Shown here one piece after another: positions 1-6,382 of a stretch of 7,429 nucleotides of DNA. The notes beneath the pieces were generated by a model. It saw only the letters and a list, made by a program, of their open reading frames with translations. It searched no databases and was not told the DNA's origin. How positions within the stretch are numbered: the first letter of the stretch is position 1; the number at the start of each line of letters is the position of its first letter. The position numbers and the translations under genes were made by a program. Origin of the DNA: Prosthecobacter sp. (GTDB lineage: Bacteria > Verrucomicrobiota > Verrucomicrobiia > Verrucomicrobiales > Verrucomicrobiaceae); the NCBI GenBank assembly GCA_020216965.1, contig JAIWOJ010000095.1, positions 1-7,429 of the forward strand, given 5' to 3'.

Positions 1-367
1 GGCCAAACATCGGGCCATCATTGTAGGTACCAGTGGCAGTCACCAGCGTCACCTTGGTGCCATTGGCATCAAGTTCCTCCGTTTTTGACTCAGGAGTGCT
101 GGCGAACTGACCTAGCCAGCGGTCCACGTTGGCCTTGGCATCGCCTCCCTGACCTGCGCCAAAATAAAAAAAGACGATCTCCAGGGGCTTCTCAGTTCCA
201 TCGACAGTGACCTGTAACGTGCCAGCGCGCATAGGGCTAGTCGGCGGAATAGATGACCAAGTGCTTGGGTAGGCAAAATTTAAGCCAGCAACAGCTAGCT
301 TGCCATCCTCTGCCATGGCTGAACTGCTCAGTATGGAAAAAGCGAGTAATTTGAGAATGTGTTTCAT
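1..367 (-). CDS. Uncharacterised exported protein, C-terminus cut by window edge
   Basis: The first 122 residues are visible and the reading frame is still open at base 1, so the gene is partial at its 3' end. It starts MKHILKLLAFSILSSSAMA and then ED, a typical Sec signal peptide with a probable cut after residue 19; the mature protein would be periplasmic or outer-surface. Residues 66-88 contain FFYFGAGQGGDAKANVDRW followed by LGQF, a glycine-rich turn and then an N-x2-RW helix. I associate this pattern with small uncharacterised secreted proteins of planctomycetes and verrucomicrobia, from memory only. No enzyme motif, cysteine or metal-binding cluster is visible. The ATG at 365-367 is the only start placed before the signal peptide, and no Shine-Dalgarno sequence precedes it. 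It lies 73 bases downstream of the azurin-like gene on the same strand, with a hairpin between them. Function unknown; the gene itself is well supported by the signal peptide and uninterrupted frame. Confidence 0.82.
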   Translation of the reverse strand, partial: MKHILKLLAFSILSSSAMAEDGKLAVAGLNFAYPSTWSSIPPTSPMRAGTLQVTVDGTEKPLEIVFFYFGAGQGGDAKANVDRWLGQFASTPESKTEELDANGTKVTLVTATGTYNDGPMFG

Positions 368-399
368 AAATGGTGAGATCAAAGTGAGATGCGGGAAAT

Positions 400-431
400 G
401 AGGAAAGCGGAATCCCGAGCCCGCCTTCCTC
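400..431 (-). terminator. Hairpin just after the azurin-like gene, possible terminator
   Basis: Read on the minus strand, GAGGAAGGCGG, a 10-base loop, and CCGCTTTCCTC form an 11-bp stem with a single G-U pair. The hairpin begins about ten bases after the azurin-like stop codon at 441-443. On the plus strand the same position would be an A-C mismatch, so the fold favours minus-strand RNA, the transcribed strand. Only ATTT follows the stem, not a proper U tract. It could be an intrinsic terminator of weak form, an mRNA 3'-end stabiliser, or a 5'-leader structure of the next gene. Confidence 0.5.
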
Positions 432-440
432 AGGATGGTG

Positions 441-911
441 TCATTTAGTCACATGTAAGACGCCTTTCATCAGCAGCCAGTGGCCAGGAAATGTGCACAT
501 GTAGGGGTAATCTCCAGCCTCGGCTGGTGCCGTGAACTCGATCGTCTCACTATTATTTGGCTGAACGAGTTTGGTGTTGGCAATGATGTCATCCTTGGAT
601 GCATCAGGGATATAGCCCTTCGCCATCGCATTAGGATCTGTGATCATGGCGTTTGCCTGAGCACCGACAGCTTGGTCTTTACCTGGCTTGATGAGCAAGA
701 AATTGTGTGGCTGCGGTGCTATGCTGCCAGTGTTATTCAGGGTTAGCTTGACCTTTTGCCCAGCTTTAACGGTCAGGTCGGTTTTATCGTAGCCTAGTGG
801 GTTGGTGGCATGTGGCTTCAATTCAATGACAGCGGTATCAGCATCCTGAGCAAGGATGGTCGCTGCGATCAGAAGGCTACAAGCGGCGGTGAGGAGGGTA
901 TTGATTTTCAT
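441..911 (-). CDS. Azurin-like exported blue-copper protein
   Basis: This is a small type 1 copper protein expected to shuttle single electrons in the periplasm. The chosen start gives 156 residues, with a signal peptide MKINTLLTAACSLLIAATILA and a likely cut after residue 21, leaving about 135 residues, close to mature azurin (about 128). The copper ligands of the azurin fold are visible: His69 in PQPHNFLL, and Cys139, His144 and Met148 in YMCTFPGHWLLMKG, with the C-x4-H-x3-M spacing and CTFPGH wording of azurin. The stretch at 110-117 (IANTKLVQ) also resembles azurin's region before its last strands. The frame stays open upstream to an ATG at 960-962, but the extra 17 residues would bury the signal peptide, so the ATG at 909-911 is preferred. 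No Shine-Dalgarno sequence is seen. The redox partner is not identifiable here: the neighbours are purD and an unknown exported protein. Confidence 0.93.
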   Translation of the reverse strand: MKINTLLTAACSLLIAATILAQDADTAVIELKPHATNPLGYDKTDLTVKAGQKVKLTLNNTGSIAPQPHNFLLIKPGKDQAVGAQANAMITDPNAMAKGYIPDASKDDIIANTKLVQPNNSETIEFTAPAEAGDYPYMCTFPGHWLLMKGVLHVTK

Positions 912-979
912 GTATGGGTTTTGGGGGTGGAATAATCGGGCTGCGAGCTGGCAGGTTTTCAACCATTTTCCTGTCCGGT

Positions 980-1007
980 GAGGTGGCCTAAGTCGTTAGT
1001 CCACCTC
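980..1007 (-). terminator. Hairpin directly after purD, possible terminator
   Basis: Bases 980-986 (gaggtgg) pair with 1001-1007 (ccacctc), and 988-991 (ctaa) pair with 996-999 (ttag). One mismatched position (987 against 1000) and a four-base loop complete the fold. It starts three bases beyond the purD stop codon at 1010-1012 and is the strongest hairpin I found in the gaps. No U tract follows on the minus strand (ACCGGACAGG), so it is not a classical intrinsic terminator. It may end purD transcription with help from Rho or protect the mRNA 3' end. It is nearly symmetric and would also fold in plus-strand RNA. Confidence 0.5.
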
Positions 1008-1009
1008 GC

Positions 1010-2260
1010 TCATTCAAAATGCATACGTCCGATATCGCTCCTGCGTTGTAAGCCTTCGAAGCTGATTTTTGCAGATTCAGCATAGGCTTTATCTCGAGCC
1101 TCCGCGCGGGAAGCACCTGTGGCCACCACAGCCAGGACACGCCCGCCGTTCGTTTCAAATTTTCCGGTGGAATTCTGGCGAGTGCCGCAGTGATAAACAC
1201 GAACGCCATCCACAAGCTCTAAGCCGTGGATAAGATCGCCTGAGCGCGAACTTGCGGGATAACCAGCGGATGCTGAGATGACACAGATGCTCCAGCCTTG
1301 CGCAAAATGAATCAGGTTGGTTTCCAATTTTCCTGTGGCAGCTGCGGCCACATAACCCGCAAAATCTCCACGCAGCAATGGCATCACCGCCTCCGCCTCA
1401 GGATCGCCAAAGCGGCAGTTGTATTCGATCACCTTCGGGCCATCTGGAGTCAGCATGAGACCGAAGTAAAGGAAGCCACGGTAGCGCAGACCATCCTTCA
1501 AAAGCCCCTGGACCGTAGGAGCGATGATCTCAGTCTCGATCTGAGCCAAGAGTTCCGCAGTCACGATTTCACGGCTAGCTACCGCTCCCATGCCACCCGT
1601 GTTTGGGCCTTCATCTCGATCATGAATGCGCTTGTAATCACGCGCGGGCATCAGTATGTGATATTTGTTGTCACAGATGGAGGCAAAAACAGACAATTCA
1701 GGCCCCGTGAGACAGGTTTCGACGACGAGATTTCCAGGACCGAAAATTCGTTGCTCCAGCACCTCACGAATGAAAGTCTCAGCTTCCTCTCGTGTCGCAC
1801 ACACAGCCACACCTTTGCCGGCAGCGAGGCCATCGAACTTCAAAACAATAGGAAAGCTACTGAGGGCAGCAAGCGCCTCAGCGGCAGTGGTGCAAACTGT
1901 GTAGTCAGCCGTCGGGATGCCGTGGCGCTTGAGAAACGCTTTAGCAAATGCCTTGGAAGCCTCCATCTGCGCGGCTTCTTTGCGCGGTCCCCAGCAGGGG
2001 ATGCCTGCCTGCTCACATAGATTGGCGAGGCCGTCATCTTTCACCAGCAGGGCTTCTTCACCGGCCACGCAAAGATCGATCCCCTCCGTCTTCATCCATT
2101 CGATCAGTGCGGGCAGGGAAGGGGCATCCACTCTCTTGGCCAGGCTGGCTATGGCATCGCTGCCTGGATAGGCGAAGAGTTCGTGGCTGCCTGGGGACTC
2201 GCTTAGAGCTGTAATCAGGGCGTGCTCACGCCCACCTCTACCAGTGACCAAAATTTTCAT
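1010..2260 (-). CDS. purD: Phosphoribosylamine-glycine ligase (GAR synthetase)
   Basis: This cytosolic enzyme catalyses the second step of de novo purine synthesis: phosphoribosylamine, glycine and ATP give glycinamide ribonucleotide, ADP and phosphate. It is full length at 416 residues (family about 420-430). Visible family landmarks in order are the N-terminal GRGGREHAL (7-15), GIPCWGPRKEAAQMEASKAF (86-105) at the start of the ATP-grasp domain, the ATP-binding KFDGLAAGKGVAV (141-153), DYKRIHDRDEGPNTGGMGA (208-226), and the metal-binding EYNCRFGDPEAE (279-290; Glu279 and Asn281 are the likely Mg ligands). The C-terminal domain ends with RRSDIG (406-411). One departure is AGEEALLV (66-73) where most PurD have GPEAPLV. 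The ATG at 2258-2260 immediately precedes the conserved MKILVTGRGG start. It lies 103 bases downstream of parE on the same strand; no other pur gene is in the window. Confidence 0.97.
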   Translation of the reverse strand: MKILVTGRGGREHALITALSESPGSHELFAYPGSDAIASLAKRVDAPSLPALIEWMKTEGIDLCVAGEEALLVKDDGLANLCEQAGIPCWGPRKEAAQMEASKAFAKAFLKRHGIPTADYTVCTTAAEALAALSSFPIVLKFDGLAAGKGVAVCATREEAETFIREVLEQRIFGPGNLVVETCLTGPELSVFASICDNKYHILMPARDYKRIHDRDEGPNTGGMGAVASREIVTAELLAQIETEIIAPTVQGLLKDGLRYRGFLYFGLMLTPDGPKVIEYNCRFGDPEAEAVMPLLRGDFAGYVAAAATGKLETNLIHFAQGWSICVISASAGYPASSRSGDLIHGLELVDGVRVYHCGTRQNSTGKFETNGGRVLAVVATGASRAEARDKAYAESAKISFEGLQRRSDIGRMHFE

Positions 2261-2363
2261 GTGCTGCTGTTCATGTGGGGGAAACGCCGCCGTGTTTGAG
2301 TGATGCTAGATAACAAGTATTTCAGGCATCATCACAAGGCGACAAGAGGAAGTTGCCAAAGAC

Positions 2364-4268
2364 TCAGGCAGCCTCAGGTAGTTCTTCGCTGGGAGTTTCC
2401 TTAAACTCCAGTTCTTTTTCAATACGCAGGTTTTGAATGATGTCCGCCTGTCGCTCGGGTGTGTTTTTTCCCATGTAGTAAGAGAGTAGTTCTTTGATGT
2501 TCTTATGCTCGGGCAGGATCACAGGCTCTAGCCGCATCTTAGGCCCGATGAAGTGCTTGAACTCATCGGGACTGATCTCGCCCAAGCCTTTAAAGCGGGT
2601 GATCTCGGCGTTTTTTCCACAGCGGTGGATGGCGCGCTGACGCTCTTCATCGCTGTAGCAATAAAAGGTTTCCTTTTTATTGCGGACGCGGAAGAGGGGG
2701 GTCTGGAGGATGTAGAGATGCCCTTCGCGCACGTTTGGGATGTGGGCTAGCTCGGGGAAAAACTGGAGAAACCAGGTAATCATGAGCAGGCGGATGTGCA
2801 TCCCGTCCACGTCAGCATCGGTCGCAAGAACGATTTTGTTAAAGCGCAGATCTTCGACGTTTTCGTCGATCTGAAGTGCGTTGGCGAGGAGGTAGAATTC
2901 CTCATTTTCATACACGACCTTTCGGGTCAGGCCGAAGCAGTTCAACGGCTTGCCACGAAGAGAAAAGACAGCTTGTGTCTCCACATCGCGACTTTTGGTG
3001 ATGCTGCCAGAGGCACTATCCCCTTCGGTGATGAAGATGGTGCTTTCTTCCCGACGCTTGTCTTTGCTGTCTAGGTGGATGCGACAGTCACGTAGCTTTT
3101 TGTTGTGGACCTTGGCCTTGCGGGCGTTCTCACGTGCTGCTTTCTGAATGCCACTGATTTCCTTGCGCTCTTTTTCGTTGGCCTGGATCTTTTCTTGGAG
3201 CGCTTTGGCCGCCTCCGCGTGCTTGTGGAGGTAATTGTCCAAAGCCTTGACCACCGTATTGATGATGTGCGTGCGCAAATTGCGCCCATTCGGTTCCATG
3301 TGTGTGGAACCTAGCTTCGTCTTCGTCTGGGACTCAAAAACGGGTTCCTGAACTTTGACAGAAACAGCAGCGATGATGCCAGTGCGCACATCACTGGGCT
3401 CATACTGTTTTTTGAAGAACTCACGGCACTCTTGAACGACGGCTTCACGGAAGGCGGCTAGGTGGGTGCCTCCTTGGGTCGTGTGTTGGCCGTTGACGAA
3501 GGTGTAGAACTCCTCTCCATAGCCCGTGCCGTGCGTGAAGGCTATCTCGACATCTGGCCCATCAAGGTGGATGACAGGGTAGAGGGGGCTTTCGGTGAGT
3601 TTGGCAGCGATGAGGTCGCGAAGACCCTCTTTGGACTTAAAGGTCTCGCCGTTGAGCTTCAGCGTCAACCCGGGGTTCAGCCAGGCGTAGTAGCGCAGCA
3701 TCTCGCGGACGAAATCAAGATTGAACTTTACCTTCGGGCTAAAGGAAGTGGGATCTGGTCGGAAGGCGATGCGAGTGCCGTTTTCCTCCTCGCAGGGCTG
3801 AGGTCGAGGCATGTCTTGAATGACTTCGCCGCGGCTGAATGTAATGGTGCGCGTCTGCTTTTCGCGCACGGCTTGGATTTCAAAGCGTTCGGAAAGTGCA
3901 TTAACGGCCTTGATACCGACTCCGTTGAGGCCGACGGAGCGCTTAAAGACCTCGCTATCATACTTGGCACCTGTGTTGATCTGGGCAGCGCACTCCATAA
4001 GCTTACCCAGGGGGATGCCACGCCCGTAGTCACGGATGGTGCATAGGTTGTCTTCGGTGATGGTGATCTCAATGATCTTGCCGAAACCCATGACGTGCTC
4101 GTCCACGCAGTTATCCACAACCTCTTTGAGGAGTACATAGATACCGTCCTCTGGCTGGGAGCCGTCGCCCAGCTTACCGATATACATGCCGGGGCGTAGG
4201 CGGATGTGCTCGCGCCAATCTAGGGATTTAATACTGTCTTCAGTGTAATTGTGGGCTGGGCTAGACAT
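2364..4268 (-). CDS. parE: DNA topoisomerase IV subunit B (ParE/GyrB family)
   Basis: This is the ATPase subunit of a type IIA topoisomerase; with ParC it would decatenate chromosomes and relax supercoils. It has 634 residues, the normal ParE length and without the GyrB insert of E. coli-type gyrases. The GHKL ATPase fold shows EVVDNCVDE (49-57; catalytic Glu49, Mg ligand Asn53), DYGRGIP (80-86) and the ATP lid [15 protein letters not shown] (111-125). The transducer domain carries [14 protein letters not shown] (256-269) and QTKTKLG (314-320; Lys316 contacts the ATP phosphate). A charged, probably helical stretch (350-390) leads to the TOPRIM domain with EGDSASGS (415-422) and [12 protein letters not shown] (482-493), then RFKGLGE (558-564) and a C-terminal [11 protein letters not shown] (597-607). 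The [14 protein letters not shown] and DGMHIR wording is that of ParE from Bacteroidetes and PVC bacteria, not GyrB, which usually has EGDSAGGS. No parC lies beside it. It starts at the ATG at 4266-4268 with no clear Shine-Dalgarno sequence. Confidence 0.95.
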   Translation of the reverse strand: MSSPAHNYTEDSIKSLDWREHIRLRPGMYIGKLGDGSQPEDGIYVLLKEVVDNCVDEHVMGFGKIIEITITEDNLCTIRDYGRGIPLGKLMECAAQINTGAKYDSEVFKRSVGLNGVGIKAVNALSERFEIQAVREKQTRTITFSRGEVIQDMPRPQPCEEENGTRIAFRPDPTSFSPKVKFNLDFVREMLRYYAWLNPGLTLKLNGETFKSKEGLRDLIAAKLTESPLYPVIHLDGPDVEIAFTHGTGYGEEFYTFVNGQHTTQGGTHLAAFREAVVQECREFFKKQYEPSDVRTGIIAAVSVKVQEPVFESQTKTKLGSTHMEPNGRNLRTHIINTVVKALDNYLHKHAEAAKALQEKIQANEKERKEISGIQKAARENARKAKVHNKKLRDCRIHLDSKDKRREESTIFITEGDSASGSITKSRDVETQAVFSLRGKPLNCFGLTRKVVYENEEFYLLANALQIDENVEDLRFNKIVLATDADVDGMHIRLLMITWFLQFFPELAHIPNVREGHLYILQTPLFRVRNKKETFYCYSDEERQRAIHRCGKNAEITRFKGLGEISPDEFKHFIGPKMRLEPVILPEHKNIKELLSYYMGKNTPERQADIIQNLRIEKELEFKETPSEELPEAA

Positions 4269-4425
4269 GGGTAGAGGGCTCTGTAATGCAATCTTCAGGT
4301 AGAGGATGAGGGCAGGGAGTCAAATGAAGGCTTGGGCGCGGTTTGGGCTTTTCCTTTCTACAAGTGTTCGGCGTCAATGATCCTGCCATTGCACAGGCCA
4401 TGTGATGTGCCAAAAAGGGCAGTTT
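4269..4425. promoter_or_regulatory. Divergent intergenic region between parE and the plus-strand secreted protein gene
   Basis: These 157 bases separate two divergent starts, so the promoters of both genes are expected here. I could not find a convincing -35/-10 pair on either strand: TTGACT and TTGACG hexamers occur on the minus strand, but without a -10 box at proper spacing. An imperfect inverted repeat lies at 4389-4413 (ttgcaca, a 10-base loop, tgtgccaa with one bulged base), 12 bases before the preferred plus-strand ATG. It could be an operator or a 5'-leader hairpin. The regulatory role is inferred from gene orientation alone. Confidence 0.45.
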
Positions 4426-5151
4426 ATGCTTCGCTCACGTCTGAAAAGCCTCCTTACCTGCTTCTTGCTGGGGGTAGGGGCCCAAGCGGTAACTGCCCAC
4501 CAAGTACCTAACATGACGGTGGAAGCGGATTTTGAGGAAAATGGCAGCTTTGAGATGCGCGTGAACTTGGACCCGCGCACCTTTCTCTCTCGCACGCCAT
4601 CCATGCTCGCTCCTTTGGATGCTGCTTGGTATCTAGAGCAGTCTGCGGAGCAGAAAGCATTGTCTTTGCAGATGGCAGCTGACATGCTGCGTGGGCAGTT
4701 GCTGGTCAAGTTTGATGGCCAGTCCTTACCCCTACCCGAGATCGAATGGCAGCCGCTAGATGGTGCCACCAACACTCCACTCAGGGAAGACACTGAGGAG
4801 GTGCATCTACTGGCCACTGTGCGTGGTATGGTGCCGACAGGCGCGGGGGATTTTTCTCTGAGCTATGCACCATCGGCGCAAGTGAGCCTGATCCTTTTGG
4901 TTCGCACACCAGTCTCTACTGAGCCCCGTGTGCAGGTCATCTTTCCTGGAGAAAGCAGTCGGCCTGAGAAAATTCCCACTGCGCCTAAAGTCATCCAGGC
5001 AGCGTCGAATCCTTCGAAGCTAGCTGAGACCAGGCAAGGGCAGGGAGGGCAGGAGAGCGCTTCCAATCAGCCCACTAGGGGGTGGTGGTTGCTGCTCCCT
5101 TGCGTGGTGGGGCCGCTGCTTTTGCTAGCACTTCGCGTCACGAGGAGGTAG
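4426..5151 (+). CDS. Unrecognised secreted protein with one C-terminal membrane segment
   Basis: The product has 241 residues and I do not recognise its family. Residues 1-24 (MLRSRLKSLLTCFLLGVGAQ then AVTA) form a Sec signal peptide with a likely cut before His25. Residues 25-175 look like a folded, mainly beta-strand extracytoplasmic domain (VPNMTVEADF, SFEMRVNLDP, QLLVKFDGQ, FSLSYAPS). Residues 177-218 are a polar, low-complexity linker rich in Ser, Gln, Gly and Pro. Residues 220-237 (WWLLLPCVVGPLLLLALR) are one hydrophobic segment, and the chain ends in VTRR. The expected topology is a type I anchor with the domain outside the cytoplasm. The motif-less linker, hydrophobic helix and basic tail recall tripartite C-terminal sorting signals, but no PEP, LPxTG or GG motif is present. 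The frame opens earlier at GTG 4402 and ATG 4405, but the ATG at 4426 puts the signal peptide first. Its last 85 bases overlap the opposing gene. Confidence 0.82.
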   Translation: MLRSRLKSLLTCFLLGVGAQAVTAHQVPNMTVEADFEENGSFEMRVNLDPRTFLSRTPSMLAPLDAAWYLEQSAEQKALSLQMAADMLRGQLLVKFDGQSLPLPEIEWQPLDGATNTPLREDTEEVHLLATVRGMVPTGAGDFSLSYAPSAQVSLILLVRTPVSTEPRVQVIFPGESSRPEKIPTAPKVIQAASNPSKLAETRQGQGGQESASNQPTRGWWLLLPCVVGPLLLLALRVTRR

Positions 5152-6314
5152 CGTCTGGGCCAGAGCAACATCGCCGCCGTGCTGATGGCTAGGCAAAAAT
5201 GGGGCATCTCAATGCGCCCCTGGCCGGCTGGGGTATAGGCCATGATGGCAAAAACCAGATACCCAGCCGTGCCTCCAGTCATCACGCTGCGCAGTACGAG
5301 AGCACCCAACGTGCCCACAAAGAGCAGCAAGCCAGGAATGCCCATCTCCAACCATAGAGAAACATATTCATTGTGAGGAACCCAGCGCGATCCTGACATG
5401 CCGGTGCCATGACCGAGCAGAGGTTTCTGCAAGACAGCCTCCCAACCATCTGCGAGGTCCTTGGCGCGCTCAGGGGATTTTAATTTTTCAAAATCTAGGT
5501 TTAGGATCGCCTCCATCCGGTCGGCCGTGTTTTTATCTTTGGTGATTCCTTTTTGGGTGCTGCTTTGCAAGATAGCCACGCCCGCCCCTGCGAGTGGCAC
5601 TGCGATGGCAGCGCACAAGAGCAGGAAGCCTAGATTCCGGCGCGCGTTCTTCAGGATGTAGAGGCAAGACATGAGCGTTAGCACCACAAAACCGCTCCTG
5701 CCATAGGTGAGCCCAACTCCCACATAGGAAAGACAGATGAGCAGAAAATTCAGTCGAAAGCTGGGCAGCAGAGCAAAGCAGATGCCTAGCATTTCACAGA
5801 GCAAAACGGGGGGGAAATTGGGATGACCGTTGAAGCCTGAGTAACGTCCTGGGATGCTGGTGAACTTTGCCAATCCAGCGGCTTCCGCCAACTCTGAGGC
5901 CACGGTGAGTAAGATGGCAAGAACGGCAGCCCAGCGAACGGTGCGCAAACCATGTTCTGTGGACAGAACACCAAGGATCGCCACGAGCACCAGCATCATG
6001 CGCAGCAGGTCCATGCCTGTCTGCCCAGCATGGCTAGCAGCAGCCCGTTGCAGCACGATCGCATCAAAAGTGCGTACCAGCGGGAGAGCCAGGACAAGAA
6101 AGACCACGGGCGCGAAACGTGGCTTATTCAGCAAAGTGGCACCTAGACAGGCAGCCACAGCCCCCAAGGTGAAGAGCACGGGTTTAAGAGGCAAAAGTCC
6201 TGCATTGTAGCTGCCAATCACAGCATCTGCCGCTAGTAACCCAAGCAGTGTACCGCAGCCCCACACCATGAGGCGCGCGGGCAGGCTTTCAGGCGAATGA
6301 GGGTGGGCGGACAT
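5067..6314 (-). CDS. O-antigen ligase/polymerase-like (Wzy_C type) membrane protein
   Basis: This is a polytopic inner-membrane protein of 415 residues with about ten hydrophobic segments. It belongs to the O-antigen ligase/polymerase superfamily, which joins undecaprenyl-linked glycans to lipid A-core or to each other on the periplasmic face. Family landmarks are GRYSGFNGHPN (156-166), LTYGRSG (202-208, with the usual Arg after a membrane helix), a large periplasmic loop at about 252-315 containing QKPLLGHGTG (296-305) and PHNEYVSLWLEMGIPGLLLF (313-332). Whether it acts as WaaL-type ligase, Wzy polymerase or on another polymer cannot be told from sequence. The ATG at 6312-6314 is preferred; a TTG at 6321-6323 is in frame and better placed behind AAGGA, so the start is uncertain by three residues. 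No glycosyltransferase flanks it. It follows the sulfatase by 68 bases. Its polar C-terminal tail (about residues 389-415) is encoded opposite the plus-strand gene. Confidence 0.88.
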   Translation of the reverse strand: MSAHPHSPESLPARLMVWGCGTLLGLLAADAVIGSYNAGLLPLKPVLFTLGAVAACLGATLLNKPRFAPVVFLVLALPLVRTFDAIVLQRAAASHAGQTGMDLLRMMLVLVAILGVLSTEHGLRTVRWAAVLAILLTVASELAEAAGLAKFTSIPGRYSGFNGHPNFPPVLLCEMLGICFALLPSFRLNFLLICLSYVGVGLTYGRSGFVVLTLMSCLYILKNARRNLGFLLLCAAIAVPLAGAGVAILQSSTQKGITKDKNTADRMEAILNLDFEKLKSPERAKDLADGWEAVLQKPLLGHGTGMSGSRWVPHNEYVSLWLEMGIPGLLLFVGTLGALVLRSVMTGGTAGYLVFAIMAYTPAGQGRIEMPHFCLAISTAAMLLWPRRYLLVTRSASKSSGPTTQGSSNHHPLVG

Positions 6315-6382
6315 GCACGCCAACTATCCTTTACCTCTCCGTGTATGCCAGCCAAATCCAGGGCTATCAAAACGTAGGCAGC

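Noticed and set aside
441..962. Longer 173-residue version of the azurin-like protein starting at 962
   Set aside because: It adds 17 residues (MKTCQLAARLFHPQNPY) before a perfectly placed signal peptide. The internal ATG at 909-911 gives the normal exported form.
1298..2020. 240-codon open frame on the plus strand inside purD
   Set aside because: It lies wholly antisense to a clear purD; its translation is rich in Arg/Ser/His with no domain, signal or membrane pattern. It is a reading-frame shadow.
2261..2363. Possible promoter for purD (TTGTGA and TATCTA on the minus strand) and a small TGATGC/GCATCA hairpin
   Set aside because: Spacing is 19 bases and both boxes are poor; the hairpin has only six pairs and a long loop. 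Neither stands above chance.
3462..4046. 194-codon open frame on the plus strand inside parE
   Set aside because: It is antisense to the conserved ATPase and transducer domains of parE, whose motifs are unbroken. The translation shows no recognisable feature.
4374..4817. 147-codon minus-strand open frame opposite the plus-strand secreted protein gene
   Set aside because: The plus-strand frame has a proper signal peptide and membrane anchor and is longer; the minus frame has Ser/Arg/Cys-rich content typical of an antisense shadow.
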